Source: an uncultured Muribaculaceae bacterium (lineage in GTDB: Bacteria; Bacteroidota; Bacteroidia; Bacteroidales; Muribaculaceae). Taken from it: a stretch of 64,000 bases of DNA. Position 1 is the first letter of the stretch. Each line of letters opens with the position of its first letter. The translations under genes were made by a program, and so were the position numbers. Positions 23,956 through 31,668 of the stretch are shown here, one piece after another. Location of the stretch: assembly GCA_910588245.1 (NCBI GenBank), contig CAJUQP010000016.1, forward strand, positions 1 through 64,000, read 5' to 3'. The notes beneath the pieces were generated by a model. The model was not told the origin of the DNA. It saw only the letters and a program-made list of their open reading frames with translations, and ran no database searches.

Positions 23956-25257
23956 TCAAATCGGTCGGAAGCCATCGGCGGAGAGTGCCGATTTTCTCAG
24001 AGCCTGGTGCCCGAAGCGGCAATAGAGGCATTTACGCGCGTCGCAGTATTCCTTTCTGAGATGAATAAGCGCCTGCGTACGCAAAGCGTCGCGGGCATTG
24101 ACACCCAACTGCGACCACATACGTATTATTCCGTTTGCCTCCGCGGGGAGCGACGAGAGGAGATCGAGCGCCTTCTCCGCCATATCGGAATCTCCACGCA
24201 TAGCGCCGGCGGCATACACAATCGGCGCGGCCACATTGATGAGGAGGAGGGTCACGCTCGCCTGCGACAGAGCGTCGGACACGGCGCGAGCCTCCACATC
24301 GAAAGAGAAATGGCTGTGCCAGTATCCCCCGAGCTTCCATCCGAACGCCTCACGCAGGCGCCGCTCATCGCCTATCCCCTCTTTCAGGGCTGAGAAAAGG
24401 GAGAATCCGCCTTCACAAGCCCTGGCGAGAAGAGCGATACGCCGGTGAGGGAAATTCTGCGGACGCGTGCGGGCATATTTCCACAAACCGGGACGCATGG
24501 GGCGCAAGCCATATTTGCGGGCGAGGAAAAAGTATTCCCGGCACAGGAGCTGGTAATACTCATCGAATATATGGAGAGAAGAGTCGAGCATGGAAGCCTG
24601 TCCGAAAAGCAAGGCCTGAAGCTGCAGGGGGTTATCGCTGTGATGGTGCAGTATCCTCAGAGGGATACTCCTGGCCAGCATCTCAAACGGCTCTCCGTTA
24701 AGGCCGAAACCCAGACCCCGCGCGAGCGTCACGAAGGCAGTCTGCTCCCAGTCGGCACCACATTCGCGGTGAGTCGCCAACACCCACTCCCCTTTTTTCT
24801 GAATACGCTCCACAGCGAGCGACTCAAGCCAATCTGTCATCTCGAGGCTCGAGAGCCGGGGTAGAAACGCGGCGCATCTTATGTCGGCACCCGGAGTCGA
24901 TAGGGTGGCATAGGTGCGGAAAAAATCCTCGGGGAGTGCCACAGTGACCTGCGGGATCTTCCTGCCGTCGTGACGGACAATCTTCCTGTCGGATACACCC
25001 ACCACATGCAGGATGACGTTATCATATGCGGGATCGTCCTGATGCCTGTGGCGGTACCAATCGGATGCCTTCACGTGGATCTCCACATTTCCGGCCCATT
25101 CCGTGTCGCCGATCCTTACCTTTGAATTGAAAAAATCAGGTCCGGAATCAGTGTTTAGCTTTCCCGGATCTATCACGAGCACATCCTCGCCATCCTCGTC
25201 TCTGAGGTGACGCCCGAACATGCGCGATTTCCAAAGATATTGATACATTTTCTCCAT
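23956..25257 (-). CDS. DUF2851-family protein
   Basis: Function unknown; family restricted largely to Bacteroidota. The start MEKMYQYLWKSRMFG at 25257 matches the usual N-terminus, so I reject an 11-codon extension to 25290. The conserved segment VIDPGKLNTDSGPDFFNSKV...GNVEIHVKASDW...HHQDD...VILHVV occupies residues about 25-95. It includes clustered Asp, Glu and His that look like a nuclease-type metal site; that is inference. The C-terminus ends in a Cys/His motif (CDARKCLYCRFG). Upstream of, and probably co-transcribed with, the RluA gene. Confidence 0.82.
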   Translation of the reverse strand: MEKMYQYLWKSRMFGRHLRDEDGEDVLVIDPGKLNTDSGPDFFNSKVRIGDTEWAGNVEIHVKASDWYRHRHQDDPAYDNVILHVVGVSDRKIVRHDGRKIPQVTVALPEDFFRTYATLSTPGADIRCAAFLPRLSSLEMTDWLESLAVERIQKKGEWVLATHRECGADWEQTAFVTLARGLGFGLNGEPFEMLARSIPLRILHHHSDNPLQLQALLFGQASMLDSSLHIFDEYYQLLCREYFFLARKYGLRPMRPGLWKYARTRPQNFPHRRIALLARACEGGFSLFSALKEGIGDERRLREAFGWKLGGYWHSHFSFDVEARAVSDALSQASVTLLLINVAAPIVYAAGAMRGDSDMAEKALDLLSSLPAEANGIIRMWSQLGVNARDALRTQALIHLRKEYCDARKCLYCRFGHQALRKSALSADGFRPI

Positions 25258-25417
25258 CTGGCGACAAGGGCAGCGGCAGGGCAGCCCCATTACTCAGGAA
25301 CGCTCTTCCGCTTTATAATGCAAAAGTACACAATTTCCACTTAATAATTGTTAATAATCAGAAAAATTACAAGCAGACTTTGGAAATAATGCTGAATTTG
25401 CTTTAACTTTGCATAGT

Positions 25418-25485
25418 GTTTTTCATAGTATAATTAAGATTAAGGTTTCGGTCTATTTCTTTGTGAAAAGAGGTAGACCTTTTTT
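25418..25485 (+). ncRNA. Terminated small RNA, family copy 3
   Basis: Promoter TTTG (25379-25382), 21 nt, TAACTTTG (25404-25411); then the core GTGTTTTTCATAGTATAAT, then GATTAAGGTTTC, then a hairpin GGTCTATTTCTTT / AAAGAGGTAGACC (25450-25479, two G-U pairs) and U6. Compared with copies 1 and 2 the core is more diverged and the terminator stem unrelated in sequence, which suggests the core is the functional part. No gene follows within 230 bp on this strand. Confidence 0.62.
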
Positions 25486-25487
25486 AT

Positions 25488-25616
25488 AAAGGTTAAAGAT
25501 TAAAGGTTAAAGATTAAAGGTTAAAGGTTAAAGATTAAAGGTTAAAGGTTAAAGAGGTTGAGAGGTGAGAGTTGAGGGTTGAGAGGTGAGGGGCGTGGGT
25601 TAGGGATTTAGGTGTG
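25488..25616. repeat. Heptamer minisatellite (GGTTAAA/GATTAAA) decaying into GAGAGGT-type repeats
   Basis: From 25491 the heptamers GGTTAAA and GATTAAA alternate for about nine units. They then grade into purine-rich heptamers (GAGAGGT, GAGAGTT, GAGGGTT, GTGGGTT) to about 25616. The 7-bp phase continues across the change. It starts right after the terminator of the small RNA at 25418-25485. Strand asymmetry (almost no C) is extreme. Confidence 0.75.
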
Positions 25617-25664
25617 GGTCAGGGATCTAAATGGGAGCGGAGGTCATTGGATTATAGGGGAGAC

Positions 25665-25695
25665 AAAAAGAGAGGGCGGTCGGACCGTCCTCTCT
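25665..25695 (-). terminator. Terminator of rubrerythrin gene
   Basis: AGAGAGGGCGGTC (25669-25681) pairs with GACCGTCCTCTCT (25683-25695) except one position. On the minus strand the stem is followed by U5 (25669 to 25665). It lies about 20 bp after the rubrerythrin stop codon. Confidence 0.65.
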
Positions 25696-25716
25696 CGCGT
25701 CGGTAAATGCTTTCAA

Positions 25717-26304
25717 TCAATAATTATCTTCCTCAGGCATGAAATGCTGGTAGGGGTGCTTGCATGCGGGACATTTCTCCGGCGGTTCGGTGCCTTCGAA
25801 TATGTAGCCGCATACCAGGCATTGCCATTTGATCGGTTTCTCGCGTTTCCACATAGTGCCGTTCTCAATGCGCTCACGGAGAGTGTTGAAACGATCCATA
25901 TGATGCTTCTCGATTGTGGCGATTGCCTCGAAACGGTCTGCAATCTCGGGGAATCCCTCTTCACGTGCGATTTCAGCGGACTTGGTGTATTGCTCCACAC
26001 CCTCAGCCTCCTCTTCAGCAGCCGCGACTTTAAGATTGTCGACAGTCGGGGTAAGGATGCCGGGATCCACCCCTATCGGCGCTGTCATAACAGCCCCTTC
26101 GGTGAGATACTTCAGGAATATCTTCGCATGATGAAGCTCATTGGCCGCTGTCTCTGCAAAAATATTGGCTACCTGGAAATAAGATTCCTTCTGAGCAGAC
26201 TGCGAGAAGAAAGTATAACGTGAATAAGCGCACGACTCGGCCACATACGCGTTGGCAAGACAGACCTCGGTCTTTGTGCCCTTTATGCTTTTTGTATCAG
26301 CCAT
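25717..26304 (-). CDS. Rubrerythrin
   Basis: Non-haem di-iron peroxidase that reduces hydrogen peroxide in anaerobes. Residues about 1-150 form the ferritin-like four-helix domain, with iron-ligand Glu/His segments (ESCAYSRYTFF, ETAANELHHAKIF, EIADRFEAIATIEKHH). The C-terminal rubredoxin-like domain has two Cys pairs, CLVCGY and CPACKH. Length 195 is typical. Single gene between a divergent recO promoter and its own terminator. A role in oxygen or peroxide tolerance follows from the family. Confidence 0.94.
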   Translation of the reverse strand: MADTKSIKGTKTEVCLANAYVAESCAYSRYTFFSQSAQKESYFQVANIFAETAANELHHAKIFLKYLTEGAVMTAPIGVDPGILTPTVDNLKVAAAEEEAEGVEQYTKSAEIAREEGFPEIADRFEAIATIEKHHMDRFNTLRERIENGTMWKREKPIKWQCLVCGYIFEGTEPPEKCPACKHPYQHFMPEEDNY

Positions 26305-26389
26305 AGTTTTTATAAGATTAAGTTTCTGTCAGTTCCATGCGGGCTACAGGAATGCCGCATATCTTATAAACACATCAGCAGATGTTTGG

Positions 26390-26421
26390 TTTGTCGGGAT
26401 CACACTTTTTCGCTATATTCG
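26390..26421 (+). promoter_or_regulatory. Promoter of recO
   Basis: TTTG (26390-26393), 20 nt, then TATATTCG (26414-26421), one mismatch from TAnnTTTG. The recO start codon follows 26 bp later, giving a short leader of about 20 nt. Confidence 0.55.
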
Positions 26422-26447
26422 CGAGATAAAGCATAACCGCAGACCAC

Positions 26448-27173
26448 ATGACAGAGAAATTCCAGGGGATAGTGCTCGACATCGTCAGGCATTCCGACCG
26501 CCACAACATAGTGACCCTCTTCACCCGCACCCGAGGCAGGGTCTCCTTCCTTTCGGCGGCCGGAGGAGGGAAGTCAGGCCGCGTCAGGCAGTCGAGACTC
26601 CAGCCTCTGGCCGTGATAGAGGGAGACTACATATTCCGAGGCAACGCCGAGCTACAGAAACTCGGTTCATTCTCCATGCACAGGGTGTGGAGCGACATAT
26701 ATTTTCATCCGGTAAAAAGACTGATTGCCATCTTCCTGTCAGAATTCCTCAACAGGCTTCTCCGGGCGTCGATGCCCGACGAGGCGCTCTGGGACTATAT
26801 CGTGGGCTCCCTATCGCTTCTCGACAACATGAAGAGCGGCATCGCCGACTTCCATATAACGTTTCTGGCCTCGCTACTCCCTTTCGTGGGGATACAGCCC
26901 GACCACACGCAATATACCAAAGGGAGTATTCTCGACATGCTGGCGGGGCAGTTCACCGACCGCGTTCCCTCGCACCGCGACTATCTGCAGGGTAACGACG
27001 CGAAACTCGCCGCCATACTCTGCCGGGTGAATTTCTCAAACACAAGGGCGCTACGCCTGAACGGGGAACTGCGCCACCGCATACTTTCCACACTTTTGCG
27101 CTATTACGGCATACACTATCCCGGCACAGCGTCGCTGAAATCACTGGAGATCATCCATGAGATTTTTCAATAG
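26448..27173 (+). CDS. recO: DNA repair protein RecO
   Basis: Recombination mediator that helps RecA load on SSB-coated single-stranded DNA and anneals strands. The N-terminal OB fold is recognisable (EKFQGIVLDIVRHSDRHNIVTLFTRTRGRVSFL), followed by the helical domain. 241 residues, typical. The Cys4 zinc finger seen in some RecO proteins is absent. It is a single-gene unit; the small RNA copy 2 is encoded on the opposite strand 20 bp downstream and may share a termination region. Confidence 0.9.
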   Translation: MTEKFQGIVLDIVRHSDRHNIVTLFTRTRGRVSFLSAAGGGKSGRVRQSRLQPLAVIEGDYIFRGNAELQKLGSFSMHRVWSDIYFHPVKRLIAIFLSEFLNRLLRASMPDEALWDYIVGSLSLLDNMKSGIADFHITFLASLLPFVGIQPDHTQYTKGSILDMLAGQFTDRVPSHRDYLQGNDAKLAAILCRVNFSNTRALRLNGELRHRILSTLLRYYGIHYPGTASLKSLEIIHEIFQ

Positions 27174-27193
27174 ATAAGATGGGAAAGGGATAT

Positions 27194-27261
27194 AAAAAAT
27201 AAAGATTAATTGTCTCTCGACAACTAATCCTCTTACCTTAAAACTAATACCATGAAAAACA
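27194..27261 (-). ncRNA. Terminated small RNA, family copy 2
   Basis: Minus strand: -7 TAATTTTG (27274 to 27267), core GTGTTTTTCATGGTATTAG, TTTTAAGGTAAGAG, hairpin GATTAGTTGTC-GAGA-GACAATTAATC (27229 to 27204) and a U-rich end. Against copy 1, one stem pair changes from G-C to A-U, while the neighbouring G-U pair is kept, so pairing is maintained with altered sequence. Lies just after recO, convergent to it, and about 130 bp downstream of the queA stop codon on the same strand, but with its own promoter. Confidence 0.65.
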
Positions 27262-27388
27262 CAATGCAAAATTAATATAAAACGCATCCGAATAAAATAG
27301 CGTTAACTTAATTTTGCATTGTTTTAACGGTTTTTAATATTTTATATCGTGTGATATATCGTTGATGTCAATCAATCGCAAAAAACTG

Positions 27389-28441
27389 TTAACGAATGAT
27401 CAGCATAGCGTCGCCATACGCACCGAACTGATATTTCTCCTTCACGGCCACATCGTAGGCCTTCATGACAGTGTTATAGCCGCCAAAAGCAGCCACCATC
27501 ATGAGCATTGTGCTCAGAGGCATATGGAAATTGGAGACAAGCGAGTTGCAGACGGTGAAATCATAGGGGGGGAATATGAATTTGTTGGTCCATCCCTCGA
27601 AAGTCATAAGATGACCATTCATGCAAACAGCACTCGCCACTGCACGGAGCACGGAAGTGCCTACGGCGCAGACATTTGAGTTGCGATCTTTCGCTGCATT
27701 GACCATCTCCACAAGCTCCTCGTTGACAAACATCTCCTCACTGTCCATGCGATGCTTCGTCAGATCTTCCACATCGATATCCTTGAAATTCCCTCTGCCA
27801 CTGTGAAGGGTGAGGAATCCCCTCTCCACGCCCTTTATCTCCAAGCGTTTAAGGAGCTCGCGACTGAAATGCAGGCCGGCGGCCGGAGCCATCACAGCCC
27901 CCTCATTCTTAGCGAATATGCACTGATAGCGCTCCTCATCCCAGGGTTCGACCTTGCGGGTGATATACTCAGGGAGCGGAGTCTCACCAAGAGAATAGAG
28001 AGTCTCCTTAAACTCATCGTGCGGTCCGTCGTAAAGGAAACGCAGAGTGCGCCCGCGAGAGGTCGTGTTGTCGATCACCTCAGCCACCATAGAGTCATCC
28101 TCGCCGAAATAAAGCTTGTTGCCGATCCTGATCTTTCTGGCCGGCTCGACAAGCACATCCCAGAATTTATTTTCCTCGTTGAGCTCACGCAGCAGAAACA
28201 CCTCTATCCTGGCGCCCGTCTTCTCCTTGTTACCGTAGAGACGGGCCGGAAACACGCGGGTGTCGTTGAATATCATCACATCACCGTCGTCAAAGAAATT
28301 GAGGATATCCTTGAATATATGGTGGGAGATCTCGCCGGTCTTGGCATTAACCACCATCAGGCGGCATTCGTCGCGGTTCTCGGACGGATACTGCGCTATC
28401 AGACTGTCAGGAAGTTTGAACTTGAACTGTGAGAGTTTCAT
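27389..28441 (-). CDS. queA: tRNA preQ1(34) S-adenosylmethionine ribosyltransferase-isomerase
   Basis: Transfers and isomerises the ribosyl part of SAM onto preQ1 in tRNA, making epoxyqueuosine. MKLSQFKFKLPDSLIAQYP at 28441 is the family N-terminus, so the frame's earlier start at 28495 is rejected. Other family blocks are MIFNDTRVFPARLYG, GAVMAPAAGLHFS and GTSVLRAVAS. About 350 residues, full length. Last gene of the ftsX-DUF3098-uppP-truB-queA series; 14 bp separate it from truB. Confidence 0.94.
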   Translation of the reverse strand: MKLSQFKFKLPDSLIAQYPSENRDECRLMVVNAKTGEISHHIFKDILNFFDDGDVMIFNDTRVFPARLYGNKEKTGARIEVFLLRELNEENKFWDVLVEPARKIRIGNKLYFGEDDSMVAEVIDNTTSRGRTLRFLYDGPHDEFKETLYSLGETPLPEYITRKVEPWDEERYQCIFAKNEGAVMAPAAGLHFSRELLKRLEIKGVERGFLTLHSGRGNFKDIDVEDLTKHRMDSEEMFVNEELVEMVNAAKDRNSNVCAVGTSVLRAVASAVCMNGHLMTFEGWTNKFIFPPYDFTVCNSLVSNFHMPLSTMLMMVAAFGGYNTVMKAYDVAVKEKYQFGAYGDAMLIIR

Positions 28442-28455
28442 TCTGATTCTTATGA

Positions 28456-29223
28456 TTAGTTCTCGGGAGAAATGTCTCCCGGAGTTGTTTTGCATGATTG
28501 TGTTTGATCCGGGAGCCTGTAGTCATCCGGATATGTGAGTTCGCACGATGCGATCCGCTCCACAGCCTGGTCGATAGTCAGACAGGAAGCGTGGTCTATG
28601 GCTCCGACCCGCGTGCGCCTCAGGGCCGTGAGATGGGCACCTGTGCCGAGCGCCTCGCCCAGATCGCGTGCTATGGCCCTGATATAAGTACCCTTGCTGC
28701 ACACGATACGGACCCTGATCTCCGGCGGAGTGAATTCAAGCAGCTCCATCTCGCGAATCTCGAGAGGTTTCGCCTTAAGGCTAACCTCCTTACCTTTCCT
28801 GGCCAGATCATATGCACGCTTCCCCTCCACCTTTACGGCGGAAAAGACAGGAGGCACCTGCATTATCTTCCCCGTGAAAGCGGGAATAGCATCCTCAACC
28901 ATTTCCCGGGTTATGTGATCCCAGGGATATTCCCTGTCGATAGCGGTCTCAAGGTCGTAGCTCGGAGTCGTGGCTCCGAGACGGATCGTGGCCACATACT
29001 CCTTATCTCCGTTCTGGAGCTCCTCTATCCTTCGTGTGGCACGTCCGGTGCAAACGATGAGCACTCCGGTGGCAAGAGGGTCGAGGGTGCCGGCATGCCC
29101 CACCTTGAATTTCCTTACATGAAGACGCCGCTGTATGGCTCCGCGTATGCGTTTCACCGCATCGAACGATGTCCAGCCCAACGGCTTGTCGACAGCTATT
29201 ATCTCTCCGCTTATGAAATCCAT
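28456..29223 (-). CDS. truB: tRNA pseudouridine(55) synthase
   Basis: Makes the T-loop pseudouridine at position 55 of tRNAs. The catalytic Asp is in GHAGTLDPLATGVL (about residue 46); the N-terminal VDKPLGWTSFDAVKRIR and CSKGTYIRAIARDLG are also typical. 255 residues; the C-terminal PUA-like extension of longer TruBs is short or absent. Between uppP (27 bp away) and queA in one operon. Confidence 0.94.
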   Translation of the reverse strand: MDFISGEIIAVDKPLGWTSFDAVKRIRGAIQRRLHVRKFKVGHAGTLDPLATGVLIVCTGRATRRIEELQNGDKEYVATIRLGATTPSYDLETAIDREYPWDHITREMVEDAIPAFTGKIMQVPPVFSAVKVEGKRAYDLARKGKEVSLKAKPLEIREMELLEFTPPEIRVRIVCSKGTYIRAIARDLGEALGTGAHLTALRRTRVGAIDHASCLTIDQAVERIASCELTYPDDYRLPDQTQSCKTTPGDISPEN

Positions 29224-29250
29224 CTTTTACGTTTATCCATCAACTATGAA

Positions 29251-30084
29251 TCACTGCCAGAGAAGACAGACGATTCCCATCACGACACAATAGAGGGCAA
29301 ACCATATCAGCTTGCCTCTTTTCACGAGATCGATCATCCATTTGCAGGCGCAACAGCCTACAATGAATGACGCAGCGAAACCAATGGCCAAAGACATCGC
29401 GCCTACCTGGCTGTCGCCCTGCGCGGCAGGAGTCGACACAATATCCTTCACATCGAGTATAGCCTCGCCCAGGATGGGGATTATCACCATAAGGAAGGAG
29501 AAAGCGGCTACCTTGTCGCGCTTGTCGCCCAGCAGGATACCGGTGGCGATCGTAGTGCCCGAACGGCTCAGGCCCGGGAGCACCGCCACAGCCTGCGAAC
29601 ATCCTATTATGAAGGCGTCGAGCCATGTGATGTCGTGTCCCTTCTCCGGACTCACCATGCCACGGCCATTCTCCCTGGATCCGGTCCAATGAGCGAATGT
29701 GAGGAGCATCGCTGTGATGATCAGACATATCCCGACCACAAACAGGCCGCTTCCGAAGAAACTCTCCACGGTGTCCTTGAAGAAAAATCCGACTATAGCC
29801 ACCGGTATGCATGAGAGAAGGATCTTGCACACATAGTAGAAGTCATAATCCCTCTTGAAACCGAAGAAGCTCACACACAGCTTCCTGAACATAGGCCAAA
29901 GCACCACTATAGTGGAACATACAGTGGCGGCATGAAGGATGAGGTCAAACTGCAGCACTTTGTCGGAGGGGAGATCTATGCCGAGGATCTCGCGGAAAAT
30001 CTCAAGATGCCCGCTGGAGCTTATCGGAAGATACTCGGCAAGTCCTTGCACTATGCCGAGTATGAGAGCGTCAAGCCATTCCAT
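29251..30084 (-). CDS. uppP: Undecaprenyl-diphosphatase
   Basis: Integral membrane phosphatase that recycles undecaprenyl pyrophosphate to the lipid carrier used for peptidoglycan and surface glycans. Both family motifs are present: IVQGLAEYLPISSSGHL (about 13-28) and PGLSRSGTTIATG (about 165-178). 277 residues with about eight hydrophobic segments. Third gene of the ftsX operon. Members of this family can confer bacitracin resistance when abundant. Confidence 0.94.
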   Translation of the reverse strand: MEWLDALILGIVQGLAEYLPISSSGHLEIFREILGIDLPSDKVLQFDLILHAATVCSTIVVLWPMFRKLCVSFFGFKRDYDFYYVCKILLSCIPVAIVGFFFKDTVESFFGSGLFVVGICLIITAMLLTFAHWTGSRENGRGMVSPEKGHDITWLDAFIIGCSQAVAVLPGLSRSGTTIATGILLGDKRDKVAAFSFLMVIIPILGEAILDVKDIVSTPAAQGDSQVGAMSLAIGFAASFIVGCCACKWMIDLVKRGKLIWFALYCVVMGIVCLLWQ

Positions 30085-30132
30085 TCTTATAGTCTATAGC
30101 TATTATTTATAAGTTGATTGATGATTATCGGG

Positions 30133-30435
30133 TTATTTATTGTCGTCCTCATGCTTTTTCGACGATGGAGACCATACTATGGCGAAAGCCATAAGGAGAA
30201 ATCCCAGGAAGGCCAGTGTCGGGCCGACAACTATGCGGCGCGTGCTGAAAATCTCGGGATTGAATCCGTTCTCAACGGTGCTTCCTCCCCCGCTCATGAG
30301 CATGAAGCCCACGATTATGAGAGCCAGGCATCCGGCCATGAGATAATAATTGATTTTCGAGAACGGACGCTGCGCGGGCTTCATGCGGTCGAGCCCCTGC
30401 GGATCCTTGTCGTCTACATTAAGATTCAATGCCAT
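30133..30435 (-). CDS. DUF3098-family small membrane protein
   Basis: 100 residues with two predicted transmembrane helices (NYYLMAGCLALIIVGFMLMSGG and VVGPTLAFLGFLLMAFAIVW). The loop between holds FNPEIFSTRRI, typical of DUF3098. Function unknown. Its fixed place between ftsX and uppP in Bacteroidota suggests a role near the division or cell-wall machinery, but that is only positional inference. Confidence 0.82.
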   Translation of the reverse strand: MALNLNVDDKDPQGLDRMKPAQRPFSKINYYLMAGCLALIIVGFMLMSGGGSTVENGFNPEIFSTRRIVVGPTLAFLGFLLMAFAIVWSPSSKKHEDDNK

Positions 30436-30497
30436 GTGAATTTTGCTTATGAATTGTCAAGTCTATATTGTCGGTAAAGTGGCAGACTCCGTCGCCC

Positions 30498-31376
30498 TTA
30501 TCTGAAGAGTTCGTCGTAATCGCGGTGCAGATATCTTGAAGAGGCGATCCAGGCGGCGAGCGCGCACAGCGACATGCCTGTCAGGATAAGCGCCCCGGCC
30601 ACAATGCAATAGATCTGCCAGCCCACATATGAAGTCAGGTCGGAGAAACCGCTTCCCGGGGCCAGGAGTATCGGCACAGCTATCAACCCCGAGGCAATAA
30701 GCCCGGAAATAAGTCCGGAAAGCATGTTGTCGAGAATGAATGGCCGGCGTATGAAGCCATTGGTGGCGCCGACGAGCTGCATGGTGTGGATAGTGAATCG
30801 CCGGGCATATATGGCCAGATGCACGGTATTGTTGATAAGCACAAACGATATTATAATCATCACCAGAGCTATGGCGCCAAGGATAATGCACAGACGTTCG
30901 ATATTGCGGTTCATGTTCTCAACCATCGCGGCATCGGGAAGCGCCACATCGGCCACGCCACTCTTTTTCCTGAGCGACGCCCCGATCTGAGCGAGCGACT
31001 TCGCCGAGGCATAATCGGCTTTGACAGCGAAGGTCACCTCGGGCGACAGAGGATTGACCCCGAAAAGAGCCTCAAGATCTTCTCCGGTGTCGTTTTTCCA
31101 GTTCTTAAGCGCGGCTTCCTTAGTGATCACGCCCACGGAAAGAGCATAAGGAGCCTTTTTTATCTCTCCGGCCAGCGCGGAAGCGCCGGCATCGCTGACA
31201 CTGTCTGCCATGACCACACTCACCTCCAGGCGCTCCTTCAGACGTTGAGTCTCCGTTGTGGCGCCTATCGTCACAAGAGCGATGATCCCTATGATTACCA
31301 GCACAAGAGTCACACTGACGACAGTCGTGAGATGGGCAGCCCAATATGAGATGTTTACCTCTTTATTATGTTTCAT
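30498..31376 (-). CDS. ftsX: Cell division protein FtsX
   Basis: ABC-transporter-like permease that, with FtsE, activates peptidoglycan hydrolases at the septum. A first membrane helix (TVVSVTLVLVIIGIIALVTIG) precedes an extracytoplasmic domain of about 120 residues, then three C-terminal helices in the usual FtsX arrangement. I chose MKHNKEVNISYWAAH at 31376; a start ten codons upstream is possible. First gene of the operon, with a promoter at 31563-31594. ftsE is not in this window. Confidence 0.88.
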   Translation of the reverse strand: MKHNKEVNISYWAAHLTTVVSVTLVLVIIGIIALVTIGATTETQRLKERLEVSVVMADSVSDAGASALAGEIKKAPYALSVGVITKEAALKNWKNDTGEDLEALFGVNPLSPEVTFAVKADYASAKSLAQIGASLRKKSGVADVALPDAAMVENMNRNIERLCIILGAIALVMIIISFVLINNTVHLAIYARRFTIHTMQLVGATNGFIRRPFILDNMLSGLISGLIASGLIAVPILLAPGSGFSDLTSYVGWQIYCIVAGALILTGMSLCALAAWIASSRYLHRDYDELFR

Positions 31377-31562
31377 ATCCTCAGGATATTTCCATGTGTC
31401 TCGCACATGATTCTACAGCGGGAACCACAGTAAGTCCTCTTCCGGACAGCAGTGTTTCCTCCGGGCCACGGGCCTCCGCGATCCGCTGGCGGGAATCCAT
31501 ATCCCGTCCACGGAAAAACGATGCCGCAAGACCGGGTTGTCTACTACGATCGCTTATGCGTG

Positions 31563-31594
31563 CAAAGTTAATAAATTTATACCCCATTTGTCAA
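31563..31594 (-). promoter_or_regulatory. Promoter of the ftsX-queA operon
   Basis: Minus strand: TTG (31594 to 31592), 21 nt, TAACTTTG (31570 to 31563). The leader to ftsX would be about 180 nt. It is divergent from the mtaB promoter less than 100 bp away. Confidence 0.6.
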
Positions 31595-31655
31595 TCTTTT
31601 CAATATCTTTTTTTATTTTTAACGACCTGAAAGCCACTTTTTGACCATTTTTTAG

Positions 31656-31663
31656 TAATTTTG
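31656..31663 (+). promoter_or_regulatory. -7 element abutting the mtaB start codon
   Basis: TAATTTTG ends five bases before the ATG of mtaB (31669). With a start site 5-7 nt after the -7 box, the mRNA would begin at or within a base or two of the initiation codon, that is, a leaderless transcript. Confidence 0.5.
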
Positions 31664-31668
31664 CGACT

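Noticed and set aside
25488..25616. Possible CRISPR-like repeat
   Set aside because: A continuous 7-bp period without spacers is a minisatellite, not a CRISPR array.
26252..26995. 247-codon plus-strand frame overlapping recO
   Set aside because: Out of frame with recO over most of its length, rich in R/H/P, and begins inside the rubrerythrin gene; recO has the clear family match.
18178..27276. Seven-codon mini-frames ATGAAAAAC...TAG/TAA on the plus strand at 18177 and 27251 (MKNSLQN, MKNTMQN)
   Set aside because: Tempting as a conserved micro-peptide, but conservation continues outside the frame. The promoter, U-run and G-U pair all point to minus-strand RNA, and the plus-strand third copy has no equivalent frame.
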